DNA of 64,000 nucleotides from Hymenobacter busanensis (GCF_008727865.1 NZ_VTWU01000006.1:186001-250000); one strand, 5' to 3'. Positions 12,498 through 21,896 are shown, counted from the stretch's first letter. The notes: generated from the letters alone by a model not told the origin. A program made the numbers and translations.

Positions 12498-12923
12498 ATG
12501 CTCGCCCTGCGTCACCTGCACCACGTCGCCATTATTTGTTCCGACTACGCAGCTTCCAAACACTTCTACACCCAAGTACTGGGCCTGTAGGTGCTGCAGG
12601 AGGTGTACCGCGCCGAGCGCGACTCCTACAAACTCGATTTAGCGCTTAACGGGCAGTATCTGCTGGAACTGTTCTCGTTTCCGGCGCCCCCGCCGCGCCA
12701 GACCCGCCCCGAAGCCGCCGGGCTGCGGCACCTCGCCTTTGCCGTCGATGACCTGGACGCGGCCGTGGCGGAGCTGGCGCAGCAGCACATAGCCTACGAG
12801 CCCCTTCGCACCGACGAGTTTACCGGGCGGCGCTTCACGTTCTTGTTCGACCCCGATCTGCTTCCGATTGAGCTGTACGAAACAGCGGCTGCTCTACCTG
12901 CATCTTCTCCTGCCGCCACGTAA
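12498..12923 (+). pseudogene. gloA2: VOC/glyoxalase-family gene (YaeR/GloA2 type) broken by an in-frame TAG
   Basis: Read through, this 141-codon frame is a complete SMU1112c/YaeR-type vicinal-oxygen-chelate protein: LRHLHHVAIICSDYAASKHF, then EVYRAERDSYKLDLAL, LRHLAFAVDDLDAAV and PIELYE, with metal-binding His and Glu positions kept. Codon 31 is TAG (12588-12590), between GL and VLQEV, where the family normally has a sense codon (often Glu or Gln). A GTG follows immediately and could in principle restart translation, but a product from there would lack the first metal ligand (HHVAI). Everything after the stop is otherwise intact with no frameshift, so this is either a very recent nonsense mutation or a base-call error. 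Confidence 0.8.
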
Positions 12924-12969
12924 GCCCAAGCGCAGCGGGTAACTTGCGGCCTGCCTCGCTTCCGATACC

Positions 12970-14538
12970 ATGCACAACAACTACTATTTCCTGCGCCAGC
13001 TGGCCCCGGCCCTCACGCGCCAGTTGCAAGGCTACCGCGTAGCCGCGTGCTTTTCGCAGGAAAAAGACGAGTTGGTGGTGGGCCTGACCAACGGCACGGC
13101 CGAGTTCTGGCTGAAAGCCCAACTGGCCGGCAGCCAGCCGCTGCTCAGCCTGCCCGAAACCTTCCATCGGGCCCGCCAAAACTCGGTAGACCTGCTGCCC
13201 GATTTGCTGGGCCGGCAAGCCGCCACCGTGGGCGTCTTGCCCCACGACCGGGTGCTGCGCTTGTTGTTTCTGGACGGGGCCGCGCTCTGGCTGAAGCTGT
13301 TCGGGCCGCGCCCCAACGCCGTGTTTCGTCCGCACCCCGAGGCCGCTGCCCAGCTCTTTCAGCAGCGCGTGACCGAAGACGCCACCCTGGGCCAGGGCCC
13401 GCCGGCCGCCGCGCCCACCCGCGAGGAGCTGGCCGCCCACCCCGACCCCGCCCGGCTGTTTCCTACCTTCGGCGACGTGCCGCGCTACTGGCTGCGCCTG
13501 CACGGCTACGAGGCTGCCGCGCCGCCCCAACGGCTGCGGCTGGTGCACCAGCTGCTGGCCCTGCTGGAAACTCCCACGGCCTACTACATCGTGCAGCTCG
13601 AAGGGCGCACGCGCCTGAGCCTGCTGCCGGTGGGCGACGTGGAGCAGACCCTTGCGCCCGATCCGGTGGCCGCGCTGCGGGCGTTTGTGCCGCTGCTGCT
13701 CGGGCGCCGGGCCTACGAAACCGAACACCGCCTGCTGCGCCTGCTGCTGGAAAAGCGGGCCGACGAAGCCACCCAGAGTGCTGCCCTGGCCCGCCAGCGG
13801 CTGCATACCCTGGAGCACGGCGCGAGCCACCGCCAAACGGCCGACCTGATTATGGCCAACCTGCACCAGATTCCGGCTGGCGCGGCGCACGCAGAAGTAG
13901 TCGATTTCTACAACCACGACCAACTGCGCACCATCAAGCTGAAGCCGACGGAAACGCCGCAGCGCACGGCCCAAAACCTCTACCGCAAGGCCAAGAACCA
14001 GCAGCTGGAAATCCAGCAGCTGCAGGAGCGCATTGAGCGGCGCGAAACCGAGGCCTTCTGGTGCCTCGAGCGGCTGGAAGAGCTGGCGGGCCTGACGGAG
14101 CTGCGCGCCCTGCGCAACTGGCGCAAAACCCACGGCCTCGACCCCACAGCCCAAACCAAAGAAGCCACCGAGCTGCCCTTCAAGGTGTTTGAGGACAGCG
14201 GCTTTACCATTCTGGTGGGCCGCAACGCCCAAAACAACGACCTGCTCACCCAGCGCTACGCCCACAAGGACGACTTGTGGCTGCACGCCAAGGATGTCAC
14301 CGGCTCGCACGTGGTGATTCGGCAGCGGCCGGGGCAGGCCGTGCCCGAGCCGGTGCTGGAGCGGGCCGCGCAGCTGGCTGCGTGGTATTCGCGCCGCAAA
14401 AACGATTCGCTCTGCCCGGTCACCATTACGCCCAAGAAATTTGTGCGCAAGCCCAAGGGCGCGGTGGCCGGCCAGGTGCTGGTGGAGCGGGAGAAAGTAG
14501 TGCTGGTGGTGCCTGCCAACCCGTTTGAGCGCAACTAA
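12970..14538 (+). CDS. rqcH: NFACT family protein, RqcH/Rqc2-like ribosome quality control factor
   Basis: 522 residues. N-terminal NFACT-N-like region ([35 protein letters not shown]), a helical middle with [11 protein letters not shown] and a coiled coil (about residues 330-370, rich in Gln/Glu/Arg), then the NFACT-R domain: [60 protein letters not shown]. The family binds 50S subunits with stalled peptidyl-tRNA and directs C-terminal Ala tailing. The branch found in Bacteroidota is shorter than Bacillus RqcH, and this length fits. Cytoplasmic; a stem-loop follows. Confidence 0.85.
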   Translation: MHNNYYFLRQLAPALTRQLQGYRVAACFSQEKDELVVGLTNGTAEFWLKAQLAGSQPLLSLPETFHRARQNSVDLLPDLLGRQAATVGVLPHDRVLRLLFLDGAALWLKLFGPRPNAVFRPHPEAAAQLFQQRVTEDATLGQGPPAAAPTREELAAHPDPARLFPTFGDVPRYWLRLHGYEAAAPPQRLRLVHQLLALLETPTAYYIVQLEGRTRLSLLPVGDVEQTLAPDPVAALRAFVPLLLGRRAYETEHRLLRLLLEKRADEATQSAALARQRLHTLEHGASHRQTADLIMANLHQIPAGAAHAEVVDFYNHDQLRTIKLKPTETPQRTAQNLYRKAKNQQLEIQQLQERIERRETEAFWCLERLEELAGLTELRALRNWRKTHGLDPTAQTKEATELPFKVFEDSGFTILVGRNAQNNDLLTQRYAHKDDLWLHAKDVTGSHVVIRQRPGQAVPEPVLERAAQLAAWYSRRKNDSLCPVTITPKKFVRKPKGAVAGQVLVEREKVVLVVPANPFERN

Positions 14539-14566
14539 GGCGAGACAACGCCCGGGTACAACGCAA

Positions 14567-14600
14567 AACCGGCCGGCTCCTGGGCAGGAACCGGCCGGTT
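14567..14600 (+). terminator. stem-loop after rqcH
   Basis: AACCGGCCGG (14567-14576) pairs perfectly with CCGGCCGGTT (14591-14600), with CCTG/CAGG pairing inside the loop. The T-tract is weak. It separates rqcH from the convergent tRNA-Leu. Confidence 0.65.
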
Positions 14601-14609
14601 GGCTTGCTG

Positions 14610-14691
14610 TGCGCACGGGGAGAGTCGAACTCCCACACCCGAAGGCACCACCCCCTCAAGATGGCGTGTCTACCAATTTCACCACGTGCGC
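14610..14691 (-). tRNA. tRNA-Leu (anticodon GAG)
   Basis: On the minus strand the acceptor GCGCACG pairs with CGTGCGC over 7 bp. The D-arm follows TG as GTGAAATTGGTAGACAC, the anticodon stem CCATC/GGTGG closes the loop TTGAGGG with anticodon GAG, a long class II variable arm (GTGCCTTCGGGTG) is present, and the T-arm is GGGAGTTCGACTCTCC. Discriminator A; CCA is not encoded. The class II variable arm and layout match bacterial tRNA-Leu. Confidence 0.95.
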
Positions 14692-14930
14692 AGAATCGTG
14701 GAAAGCGACGTCAGGGGACGTCCGCTTCGCCGGTTGAGGGCGGCGAAGTGGCGACAAAAGTAGTGCGAACATTCAGACGGTGCAAGCTGCCCGGCAGCTT
14801 TTCGCCCGTTTTGCGCCTAGCCCCAAGGAACTCAGGCATTAAAATTGACTTTGGCGCGGCAATTCACCCGGTATTCACCCAGTTTTTGCGAAGTTGCCGG
14901 GAATCCTTTTGCCGCCGCACCTCCCCTTCT

Positions 14931-15413
14931 ATGACTCCCACCCAAGCTTTTCAGGAAATTACCAGCACCCATAAAGGCACGTTCTTTCAGCGCATGGCCC
15001 AGGCCATTACCCAGTGGTCGGGGTCGTCGTGGGCGTTTGGGCTGGCCTTGGCTACCGTGCTGGTGTGGGCGGCCACGGGGCCGCTGTTCCACTACTCCGA
15101 AACCTGGCAGCTCGTCATCAACACCGGCACCACCATCATCACGTTTCTGATGGTGTTTCTGATTCAGCGGGCCCAGAACAAAGACTCGCTGGTGCTGCAC
15201 CTCAAGCTGAATGAGCTGATTGCGGCCACCAAGGGCGCCAGCAACCGCCTCATCAACGCGCAGGACTTCACGGAAGAGGAAATTGCCATGCTGCACGAGT
15301 TCTACTGCCTGCTCGCCGAAAAAGCCAAGCAAGACAACGACCTCGGCCAAACACACACGGTGGAAGAGGCCGAAGAAAACCATGCCGAAAAGCTGCAAAA
15401 GCACCGGGCGTAA
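14931..15413 (+). CDS. low-affinity iron permease family protein
   Basis: 160 residues. Two membrane spans, [18 protein letters not shown] (about residues 36-53) and [19 protein letters not shown] (about 60-78), are followed by the family-defining segment [29 protein letters not shown]. The C-terminal helix is acidic. The family (Fet4-like, PF04120 type) is named for yeast low-affinity Fe(II) uptake; bacterial members are poorly tested. The start is the ATG at 14931, directly after a pyrimidine-rich leader. Dps and a VIT-type iron/manganese transporter are the next two genes, so a metal role fits. Confidence 0.75.
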   Translation: MTPTQAFQEITSTHKGTFFQRMAQAITQWSGSSWAFGLALATVLVWAATGPLFHYSETWQLVINTGTTIITFLMVFLIQRAQNKDSLVLHLKLNELIAATKGASNRLINAQDFTEEEIAMLHEFYCLLAEKAKQDNDLGQTHTVEEAEENHAEKLQKHRA

Positions 15414-15429
15414 GGCCTCGGCACGCTTA

Positions 15430-15474
15430 AAACACAAGGGCAGCCGACGCATTGCGTCGGCTGCCCTTGTGTTT
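15430..15474. terminator. bidirectional terminator hairpin
   Basis: Perfect 21-bp inverted repeat, AAACACAAGGGCAGCCGACGC (15430-15450) with its complement at 15454-15474 and a 3-nt loop, flanked by A and T tracts. It lies between the convergent permease and dps genes and can serve both. Confidence 0.9.
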
Positions 15475-15490
15475 AGCGCCTGGCTGTGCT

Positions 15491-16180
15491 TTACGAGTCG
15501 GCGCGGGCCAGGGGGGTATCCACCACGTGCTCCGACACGAACCACACCTGCAGCTCGTTGGTGCGCATCACGTTGCTCACCACCAAGTCGTTGGTGCCGT
15601 CGTCGCCGGCATCGTCGGCCTTCTTGGCGTAGTCGTGGCAGTTCTTGAGCATGATCTGGTGGGCTTCGAGCAGGCGCGACACTTGCACGGGCGCTTCTTC
15701 GCGGTCTTTAGGCGGACGCGGAATGCTGGTCAGCTCGGCCACGTCAGGAGCCATAGCAATGGCCACGCCGCCCAGGATCTGAATGCGCTCGGCAATGAGG
15801 TCGACCAACTCGCTTTGCTCTTCGTAGTGCTTGTCGTAGAGCAGGTGCAGCTGGTAGAACGTGGGGCCTACTACCTGCCAGTGGTGCTTTTTGTACAGGT
15901 CGCGCAGGGTAATGGTGTCGGCCAGCAGCTGGTTGAGCATGGTCACGCTGCTTTGGCGCACTTGCTCGCTCAGCCCAATGGGCAGCCGCTGGGCCACGGT
16001 ACCGTATTTCTGCAGCGGCGCCGGCGAGTTGCGCTGCTGGTTGAGAATGGGCTGCACGCTCAGGGCTACCACGGGCGCGGCGGCTTTGGCGGCCGGTGCG
16101 GCGGCACGGCCGGCGGCAGACTTCTTGGGAGCAGCGGCGGCCTTGCCGGCCGGCTTGCTGGAGGTGGCTTTCGTTGCCAT
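15491..16180 (-). CDS. dps: Dps-family ferritin-like DNA-binding protein
   Basis: 229 residues, about 60 longer than E. coli Dps because of an N-terminal tail of roughly 45 residues made mainly of Lys, Ala, Ser and Pro (KKSAAGRAAAPAAKAAAP), suited to DNA binding and compaction. The core carries the intersubunit ferroxidase ligands with exact family spacing: His100 (HHWQV), His112 (LHLLYD), Asp116, Asp127 and Glu131 (VDLIAER). Function: oxidises and stores iron and protects DNA from peroxide. The start is the ATG at 16180; the frame stays open far upstream but that part is antisense to the VIT gene. It is divergent from that transporter, sharing a 147-bp promoter region. Confidence 0.92.
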   Translation of the reverse strand: MATKATSSKPAGKAAAAPKKSAAGRAAAPAAKAAAPVVALSVQPILNQQRNSPAPLQKYGTVAQRLPIGLSEQVRQSSVTMLNQLLADTITLRDLYKKHHWQVVGPTFYQLHLLYDKHYEEQSELVDLIAERIQILGGVAIAMAPDVAELTSIPRPPKDREEAPVQVSRLLEAHQIMLKNCHDYAKKADDAGDDGTNDLVVSNVMRTNELQVWFVSEHVVDTPLARADS

Positions 16181-16327
16181 GCTGGAAAAAAGGGAATCGG
16201 GTTGCGGAGGTGAAGCGGCTCGGCCGGCCCGGCGCAGCTGCGCGGAGCGGCATCCGCTGCCCTCCATACGCCAAGCCCGGAAGCGAGGTTGAGCCCCACG
16301 CGTATATTTAGCCTCTTTCGCATTCCT

Positions 16328-17038
16328 ATGTCGGCTCGCCACCACCACCCGCACCCCGAAGAACACCTGACCAGCTCGGCCCTGCTGCAGGATATCGTCA
16401 TTGGCCTGTCCGACGGCCTCACGGTGCCGTTTGCGCTGGCCGCGGGCCTGAGCGGGGCCGTGCAGTCGTCGGGGCTGGTGATTACCGCCGGGCTGGCCGA
16501 AATCGTGGCGGGCTCCATTGCCATGGGCCTGGGCGGCTACCTGGCCGGCCGCACCGAGCTCGACCACTACGCCGCCGAGCTGCAGCGCGAGTACCAGGAA
16601 GTAGCCGAGGTGCCGCACGTGGAGCGGGCCGAAGTGCAGGAACTGCTGGCCGACATGGGTCTCTCGCCCGCCACCCAGGAGCTGGCCGTGCGCGAGCTGA
16701 CCGCCGACCCCGACCAGTGGGTGAAGTTCATGATGAAATACGAGCTGGGCCTGGAAGAGCCCGACCCGCGCCGCGCCCGCAACTCGGCCACCACCATTGG
16801 GCTGGCCTACGCCGTCGGCGGCCTCATCCCGCTCAGCGCCTACTTCTTCACGCCCACCCCCGCTGAAGGCCTGCTGTGGTCGGCCGTCATCACGCTGGTG
16901 TGCCTGCTGGTGTTCGGCTACTTCAAAAGCCGCATGACGGGCCAGCCGCCGGTACTGGGTGCCCTCAAAATGGCCGCCATCGGTGCCCTGGCTGCTGCCG
17001 CCGCCTTTGGTGTGGCCAGGCTGGTAGAAGGCCGGTAA
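16328..17038 (+). CDS. VIT family iron/manganese transporter
   Basis: 236 residues with five membrane segments, the first including LQDIVIGLSDGLTVPFALAAGLSGA, the VIT1/CCC1 family signature. The second includes GLAEIVAGSIAMGLGGYLAGRTE, followed by an acidic cytoplasmic metal-binding helix region rich in Glu/Asp (about residues 75-145). Plant and yeast members move Fe(II) or Mn(II) into vacuoles; bacterial ones export the metal. The start at 16328 leads into a His-rich N-terminus (SARHHHPHPEEH), possibly an extra metal site. Divergence from dps supports joint iron control. Confidence 0.88.
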   Translation: MSARHHHPHPEEHLTSSALLQDIVIGLSDGLTVPFALAAGLSGAVQSSGLVITAGLAEIVAGSIAMGLGGYLAGRTELDHYAAELQREYQEVAEVPHVERAEVQELLADMGLSPATQELAVRELTADPDQWVKFMMKYELGLEEPDPRRARNSATTIGLAYAVGGLIPLSAYFFTPTPAEGLLWSAVITLVCLLVFGYFKSRMTGQPPVLGALKMAAIGALAAAAAFGVARLVEGR

Positions 17039-17112
17039 CGCGTCCCGCAGCTTACCGCGCATGCCAGCAAGCCCGTCCTTCCTGATTCATCCTTCTGCAT
17101 TATCCACCACGC

Positions 17113-17637
17113 ATGCCTTTTCCTTTCTTCGGCGACGATAAATCGACCATTGCGCGCTTGCTGGCGACGCTGCCCCAAACCGGCCGCGTGGAGTGGATTG
17201 GCCTGCGCCCCAAACGCCGCGAACCGCTGCTGAGCGTGCCCGAAGCCACCGCCGAAACCGACCGACGCCTCGTCGGCGACCACGCCGCCATCAAGGCGGG
17301 CGGCAAACGGCAGATAACCCTTTTTCAGCACGAGCATCTGGCCACCGTGGCCGGGTTCCTGGGCCTGCCCGCGCCCATCGACCCGGCCCGCCTGCGCCGC
17401 AACCTCGCCATCAGCGGCCTGAACCTGCTGGCCCTGAAAAACCGCCGCGTGCGCATCGGCAACGAGGTAATTCTGGAAATAACCGGCGAGTGCCACCCCT
17501 GCTCGCGCATGGAAGAAGAGCTGGGCCCCGGCGGCTACAACGCCATGCGCGGGCACGGCGGCCTCACGGCCCGCATCGTGCAGGGCGGCCTCATACGGGT
17601 GGGCGACGCGGTGCGGGTGGCGGAAGCCGAAGCCTAG
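17113..17637 (+). CDS. MOSC domain protein
   Basis: 174 residues. MOSC (molybdenum cofactor sulfurase C-terminal) beta-barrel: the segment LEITGECHPCSRMEEELGPG holds the conserved Cys pair region, followed by YNAMRGHGGLTARIVQGG and RVGDAVRV. Family members handle molybdenum cofactor sulfur or detoxify N-hydroxylated bases (YiiM/YuaD types); no molybdenum enzyme is nearby, so the substrate is unknown. It lies 74 bp after the VIT transporter on the same strand. Cytoplasmic, no signal peptide. Confidence 0.8.
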   Translation: MPFPFFGDDKSTIARLLATLPQTGRVEWIGLRPKRREPLLSVPEATAETDRRLVGDHAAIKAGGKRQITLFQHEHLATVAGFLGLPAPIDPARLRRNLAISGLNLLALKNRRVRIGNEVILEITGECHPCSRMEEELGPGGYNAMRGHGGLTARIVQGGLIRVGDAVRVAEAEA

Positions 17638-17649
17638 CCCACGCTGCTG

Positions 17650-18450
17650 CTAATCCTGCTGCGAGGGCAGCCGCTCGGGCGCCGGCGCGGTGGCCTTGCG
17701 AGCAAGGCGGTAGGTCAGGGCCAGCACCACGTTGTTTTTGGCCGAGGTGTTCTGCGGAATAAACTGCCCCTGCTTGAACGCGGGCAGGTTGTAGTTGGCC
17801 TGGTGCACCCAGCCCACCTGCAGGGCAACGTGAGTGGTAGCCTGGTAGCCCACGCCGCCGTACACCCGGTTGCGCTCGAACACCGGTCCGTTCGGGTTCA
17901 GAAACAGCTCGTCGTACACCGACAGAAACACCGTTTTCGGGCCGATGGTCTTGTGGTTGAGCGGCAGGAAGGCGTTGAGGCGGTAGCGCAGCCGCAGGCG
18001 GGTGCTGCTGGTGTCGGCGCGGTAACGGAACCAGCGCTGCTCTACCCGGTAGCGGTGTTCCAGCTTCAGGCGGCTGGTTTGCTGGGAGAGAACCACCTGC
18101 CCCCACAGCCGCTTTTCCACGTTCAGCGGGCCGGCGCCCCAGTCCTGGTAGTCGCGGGTGGCATAGCGGCCGCCGCCCAGCAGCGCCGTAAAGTTGCGGT
18201 CGATGTCGAAGCTCACGCCCCCCTTCAGCTCGTTGTAGAAGTACTGGCGAAACACGGCGTTGGTGCGGGCCTGCGCCTCGAAAAAGCCGCCCCAGCGGTG
18301 CTCGGCGGTGCCCGGCAGCTGCAGCGTGCCAATAAACCAGCTGCCCCACGGCTGCGCCGGGTTGATGGGCGTTTGGGCCCGAGCAGGCGAAGCAAAAACC
18401 GTCAGCAGCCCCAGCAGGGTGCCCGTAGTGAAATCGAGTCGAAGGCGCAT
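17650..18450 (-). CDS. DUF2490 outer-membrane beta-barrel-like protein
   Basis: 266 residues with a Sec signal peptide (TTGTLLGLLTVFASPARAQ). The mature chain is rich in alternating aromatic and polar strands (WGSWFIGTLQLPGTAEHRWGG, VSFDIDRNFTALLGGGRY, KLEHRYRVEQRWFRYR, VGWVHQANYNLP). This matches DUF2490, thought to be outer-membrane barrels of unknown cargo. The start at 18450 is preferred over an upstream ATG because it places the basic residues directly before the hydrophobic core. It converges on the MOSC gene. Confidence 0.8.
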   Translation of the reverse strand: MRLRLDFTTGTLLGLLTVFASPARAQTPINPAQPWGSWFIGTLQLPGTAEHRWGGFFEAQARTNAVFRQYFYNELKGGVSFDIDRNFTALLGGGRYATRDYQDWGAGPLNVEKRLWGQVVLSQQTSRLKLEHRYRVEQRWFRYRADTSSTRLRLRYRLNAFLPLNHKTIGPKTVFLSVYDELFLNPNGPVFERNRVYGGVGYQATTHVALQVGWVHQANYNLPAFKQGQFIPQNTSAKNNVVLALTYRLARKATAPAPERLPSQQD

Positions 18451-18706
18451 GTCGGGAGCCAAAGGTAGGGGGCTTGCGCCCACCGCGCTGCACGGGCCTG
18501 CCCCGCCGGGGCTGCAGCTCCAGCAGCACTACCGTGTCGAAGGCCTGCACGGCCTTGCCACGAAACGATTGGGCGTTTTCCCGAGGCGCTGGCCGCGCAT
18601 GGTTACATCGGGCAATACAATGTGCCGGGTAGACGTGTTGGGTGGGGGGTTAAGGGGTGTACCAGCCCACAACTGGCGGCTCTTACCCGTGAAACGCGGG
18701 TTTTTC

Positions 18707-20464
18707 TTACTGCACCTCCAAGCGCCCCAAGGCTGTCCCGCAACGCACCAGGTACAAGCCGGGTGCCAATCCACGCAGGTCGACCACGGCCATAGTTGCA
18801 TGAGGGAGCACAGCCTGGCGCCGCAGTTCGCGGCCGGTGCCATCGAGCACCTGCAGAGTGCGGTGAGCAGCTTCCGGCGCCACGGCGAAACGTGACGTGC
18901 CGTGAGCGGGGTTGGGATGCAAGGTCAGCGAGGGCTGCGCAGCCTGCCGCACCGCCGAGGGCATGGGGTCGCGCAGGGCCGCCAGAAAGGCGGTAGGCCG
19001 AGCAGTGGCGGCCGCCGTGAGGGTAATGTTGTCGAACCGTGCCGTGGGGTTAGCCGCGTCGGTGCCGAACACTCCGCTGGTGAATACCGTCGCCCCTACC
19101 GGAGTCAGGGCCCGTGGTTCAATGTTTCCCTGCGTGCCGGCATAGGCCCATTGAAACCCGCCGCTGCTTCCTCCGTCGAGGATTTTGGTTACGAATTGAT
19201 TGGGAGCATTGCCGGGGCTGGGCTGCAGCGTAATGCTGCCGAAGCTGGGCGTAGTTGCATTAGCGTAGATGCCCGCCACGTACACGCTGCTGCCCTGCAC
19301 GGCCAAGCGGCGGGACTGCACGCTGGTGGTGCCCCCGGCTGGTAACGCCCACACATATGCGCCGGTAGGCCCCGCATCGGCCAGCTTGGTCAGATACATG
19401 TTACGGCCGCCGTCGGTAGCGGTACGGGCTAGGTTAATGGTGCCGAAGCCGGCCGTGGGCGAATCATATCCCCCCAGCAGGTAAATACCGGAGCCGCTTG
19501 CTTTCAGACCGTCCACGTGTTCGTAGCCGGTGCCGCCCGCCCGCAGGGCCCATACAAAGCTGCTGCTCGCGCCGGCGTCGGTCAGTTTGGCCACGTACAC
19601 GTCCGAGCCGCTCAGGCTGGCATTGGTGAGCACCGTGGCCCCCACCTGCAAGCTGGCCGGACGAAACGCGCCGGCCATGTACACGCTCGTGCCGCTGACG
19701 GCCAGAAACCCGGCCTCCTGTTCGTCGGGGCCACCCAATTGCTGGGCCCAGGTGAAGCTACCGGTCGCCCCGGCGTCGGTGAATTTGGCTATAAACCCAT
19801 CGTAGGAGTTGATGGCCCCCTGGTTGGGCATGGTGTAGGTGCCGATGGTGAGGACGCTGCCGCTGAAATTGCCGCTTAAGTACACGGCATTGCCTTCAAC
19901 GGCCAAGTCGGCATAGGCCACGTTGTTGACGTTGGTCAGCATCGTTTGGCCCCACACCGCCGCCGCGCCGGTGCCCGTGTCGGTGAGCTTGAGCAGAAAC
20001 AGCGCGGGCGTAGAGGTACTATTGGTCAGGGTAACGGCCCCAAAGCTGGCGTTCGGGCCCACAAACGTCCCAGCTACGTAGAGGCTGGTGCCGTTCACGG
20101 CCAGTCGTCCGGCATTGGCAAACCCCGGTCCTCCGCCCCGGATGGCCCACAAGAACCGGTTGGCCGACGGGCTCCATTTGGCCAGAAACATGGACACGGC
20201 GCCGGGGTTGGTGCTTGAGTAGCCGGGACTGGTCAGCGTGGTGGTGCCCAGTGTAAGGGTGCCGTTGAATTCGCCAGCCAGATACACATTGCCACTGGCA
20301 TCGGCAGCCGACGAATTTACCCAGGCGCTACCGTTGGTGCTTTGGCTGGTGGACAAGGCAGCCTGCCACGCCGGTGTTTGGGCTTGGGCGCTACCTGCCA
20401 GCAACAAGGCTAGCAGCCAGAACCCGCAGAAACGAGTGAGCAACGACCGAAAAATGAGCAGCAT
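18707..20464 (-). CDS. secreted beta-propeller (SBBP-like repeat) protein with T9SS sorting domain
   Basis: 585 residues. Signal peptide FCGFWLLALLLAGSAQAQ, then about eight repeats of 50-60 residues built as GNVYLAGEFNGTLTLG / FLAKWSPS / WAIRGGG, typical of SBBP-type seven-bladed propellers. The last 75 residues form a T9SS type A sorting domain (LHPNPAHGTSRFAV, LQVLDGTGRELRR, LRGLAPGLYLVRCG). The product should be exported by Sec, then by the type IX machinery, and anchored or released at the surface. A close paralogue lies at 22941-24677. The PPC-domain lipoprotein gene sits 142 bp upstream on the same strand. Confidence 0.85.
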   Translation of the reverse strand: MLLIFRSLLTRFCGFWLLALLLAGSAQAQTPAWQAALSTSQSTNGSAWVNSSAADASGNVYLAGEFNGTLTLGTTTLTSPGYSSTNPGAVSMFLAKWSPSANRFLWAIRGGGPGFANAGRLAVNGTSLYVAGTFVGPNASFGAVTLTNSTSTPALFLLKLTDTGTGAAAVWGQTMLTNVNNVAYADLAVEGNAVYLSGNFSGSVLTIGTYTMPNQGAINSYDGFIAKFTDAGATGSFTWAQQLGGPDEQEAGFLAVSGTSVYMAGAFRPASLQVGATVLTNASLSGSDVYVAKLTDAGASSSFVWALRAGGTGYEHVDGLKASGSGIYLLGGYDSPTAGFGTINLARTATDGGRNMYLTKLADAGPTGAYVWALPAGGTTSVQSRRLAVQGSSVYVAGIYANATTPSFGSITLQPSPGNAPNQFVTKILDGGSSGGFQWAYAGTQGNIEPRALTPVGATVFTSGVFGTDAANPTARFDNITLTAAATARPTAFLAALRDPMPSAVRQAAQPSLTLHPNPAHGTSRFAVAPEAAHRTLQVLDGTGRELRRQAVLPHATMAVVDLRGLAPGLYLVRCGTALGRLEVQ

Positions 20465-20606
20465 TTGAGTGCGCAGGAAGAGTACGAAAATAGGGTGAAA
20501 AGACAGCCCCCGGTTGAGATTAGGGCCGCCCGAAACATGGTCAGATGCTGGCGGGGCCGGGCACAGCGGAAGTTCCGCTGCGCCCGGCCCCGCCCCGCCG
20601 CCTGCC

Positions 20607-21518
20607 TTACTTGGTGTAAGTGACCAGGAGGCGGGAGCTGAAATAGGTGTTGTAACCGTAGAGCGAGGCGTACCAGGTGCCCGAGCTGGGGTTGGTGAAC
20701 GAGCACACTTCGTCTTCCCGGTTGGGCTTGATGCCGGCGCAGTCGGCCGTCCAGGAATACGCCGGGGTATAGGTCGGCGGCTTGGGGCCCACCACCACCG
20801 GGGCCGAGCCGCGGCGCACAAACAAATCGGCGGTGTTGCGGTACGCCGCGCTGCTTTCCAGCGTCGTCACGGTCAGGGTTTTGGCACCCGTGGGCACGGT
20901 AAACGAGTAGCCTTTCAACTCGTAGTCGTTGCCCGAAACCACCACGTCGAGCAGGGTGAGTGAGGTGGTGCCGCTGGTGGTGCTGCCCGAGGTCGTGCCC
21001 GAAGTTGTTGAGCCCGAGGTCGTGCCACTAGTCGTAGAGCCCGAGGTGGTCGAGCCGCTGGTTGTGCTGCTCGTCGTCGAGCCGGAGGTAGTGGTGCCGC
21101 CGGGCCAATTGGACGAAGGCGGGGCGAAAAACCGCTCTGATAGCCCCTCCGGATTAATGTACATGGCTGTAGCTGATACCCGAATAGTGGCCGGCACCAG
21201 CGTGTTGCTGGTGAAGTCCTTGTGCACTTTCCCTGACCAAGCACTTTCGTTGACGCGCTTGATATCAGTGATGTACGGCTCGCCCACCTTGCACCACGTG
21301 CAGGGTACTTTCGAGAGCTTTGTGATTTTAGCGCTAGGCCAGCCCTTCGGCCCGTCCTCTTCCTTGAGTTCGACGGTCAGACCATCGTAATCGGAAAAGA
21401 TACCCTCGAAGATGTAGTCGTCGAAGCTTTTTTTGCAGCCGTTGGCAAACAGCAGCAGCAGCAGGGCGCCGGTGCTCAGCACCGTGACTTGCAGGCGGGT
21501 AAAGTAGGCGTGTTTCAT
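20607..21518 (-). CDS. PPC-domain lipoprotein with Ser/Thr/Gly linker (copy 1)
   Basis: 303 residues. Lipoprotein signal with lipobox FANGC (Cys28). An N-terminal domain of about 140 residues (GIFSDYDGLTVELKEEDGPKG) has no recognised family. A low-complexity linker of repeated TTSGS/TTSGT units spans about 40 residues. The C-terminal domain of about 120 residues resembles PPC (pre-peptidase C-terminal) domains (TKTLTVTTLESSAAYRNT-like strand, VCSFTNPSSGTWYASLYGY). The C-terminal domain is nearly identical to that of the gene at 24824-25729 while the N-terminal domain differs, which points to recent duplication and domain exchange. Start at 21518 chosen for the lipobox. Confidence 0.75.
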   Translation of the reverse strand: MKHAYFTRLQVTVLSTGALLLLLFANGCKKSFDDYIFEGIFSDYDGLTVELKEEDGPKGWPSAKITKLSKVPCTWCKVGEPYITDIKRVNESAWSGKVHKDFTSNTLVPATIRVSATAMYINPEGLSERFFAPPSSNWPGGTTTSGSTTSSTTSGSTTSGSTTSGTTSGSTTSGTTSGSTTSGTTSLTLLDVVVSGNDYELKGYSFTVPTGAKTLTVTTLESSAAYRNTADLFVRRGSAPVVVGPKPPTYTPAYSWTADCAGIKPNREDEVCSFTNPSSGTWYASLYGYNTYFSSRLLVTYTK

Positions 21519-21896
21519 GCAGGAAGAGTGGAAAAGGGAAAGGTCTGAAGCATGGCAGCCAAGGCGCCCCGTGACGGGAGAAACGGCCGGCTGAAACAAA
21601 AGTAAACCCTGAGCTTGCGGGCTGTCCGACAAACCAGTACGGGTTTCCCAGCCTACAAATATCCGCCACCTTGCCGCAACAACGCAATACCTGTTTCTAG
21701 GTATTTTCCCGTGTTCGTCAGAGCCTACGCTACTACCTCGCGGCGCATGGGCAGACTACGCCGCAGGCCTCAAAAACCGCCAACGCCTACCCGCAAGCCC
21801 TCAATTCTAAATTTCCCATCCTCCCCTTCTATCTTCGCACCCCACGTCATAATTTCTGGTTCATAATTCCCAATTCCATCGTGACCTACCCCGAAT
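21519..21896. other. intergenic stretch with a palindrome upstream of lipoprotein copy 1
   Basis: No gene is seen. The only structured element is AATACCT-6 nt-AGGTATT at 21686-21705; a related palindrome lies upstream of the paralogous lipoprotein gene (25791-25818). The right end runs into the methyltransferase remnant. Confidence 0.5.
21686..21705. promoter_or_regulatory. palindrome AATACCT-N6-AGGTATT, possible operator
   Basis: Perfect 7-bp arms around GTTTCT, 168 bp upstream of lipoprotein copy 1. The matching element at 25791-25818 upstream of copy 2 suggests a shared regulator binding site. The regulator is unknown. Confidence 0.4.

Noticed and set aside
20990-21090. Tandem repeat in the lipoprotein gene as a possible mobile or regulatory repeat
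   Set aside because: It is the TTSGS/TTSGT coding linker, in frame, with a counterpart in the paralogue.
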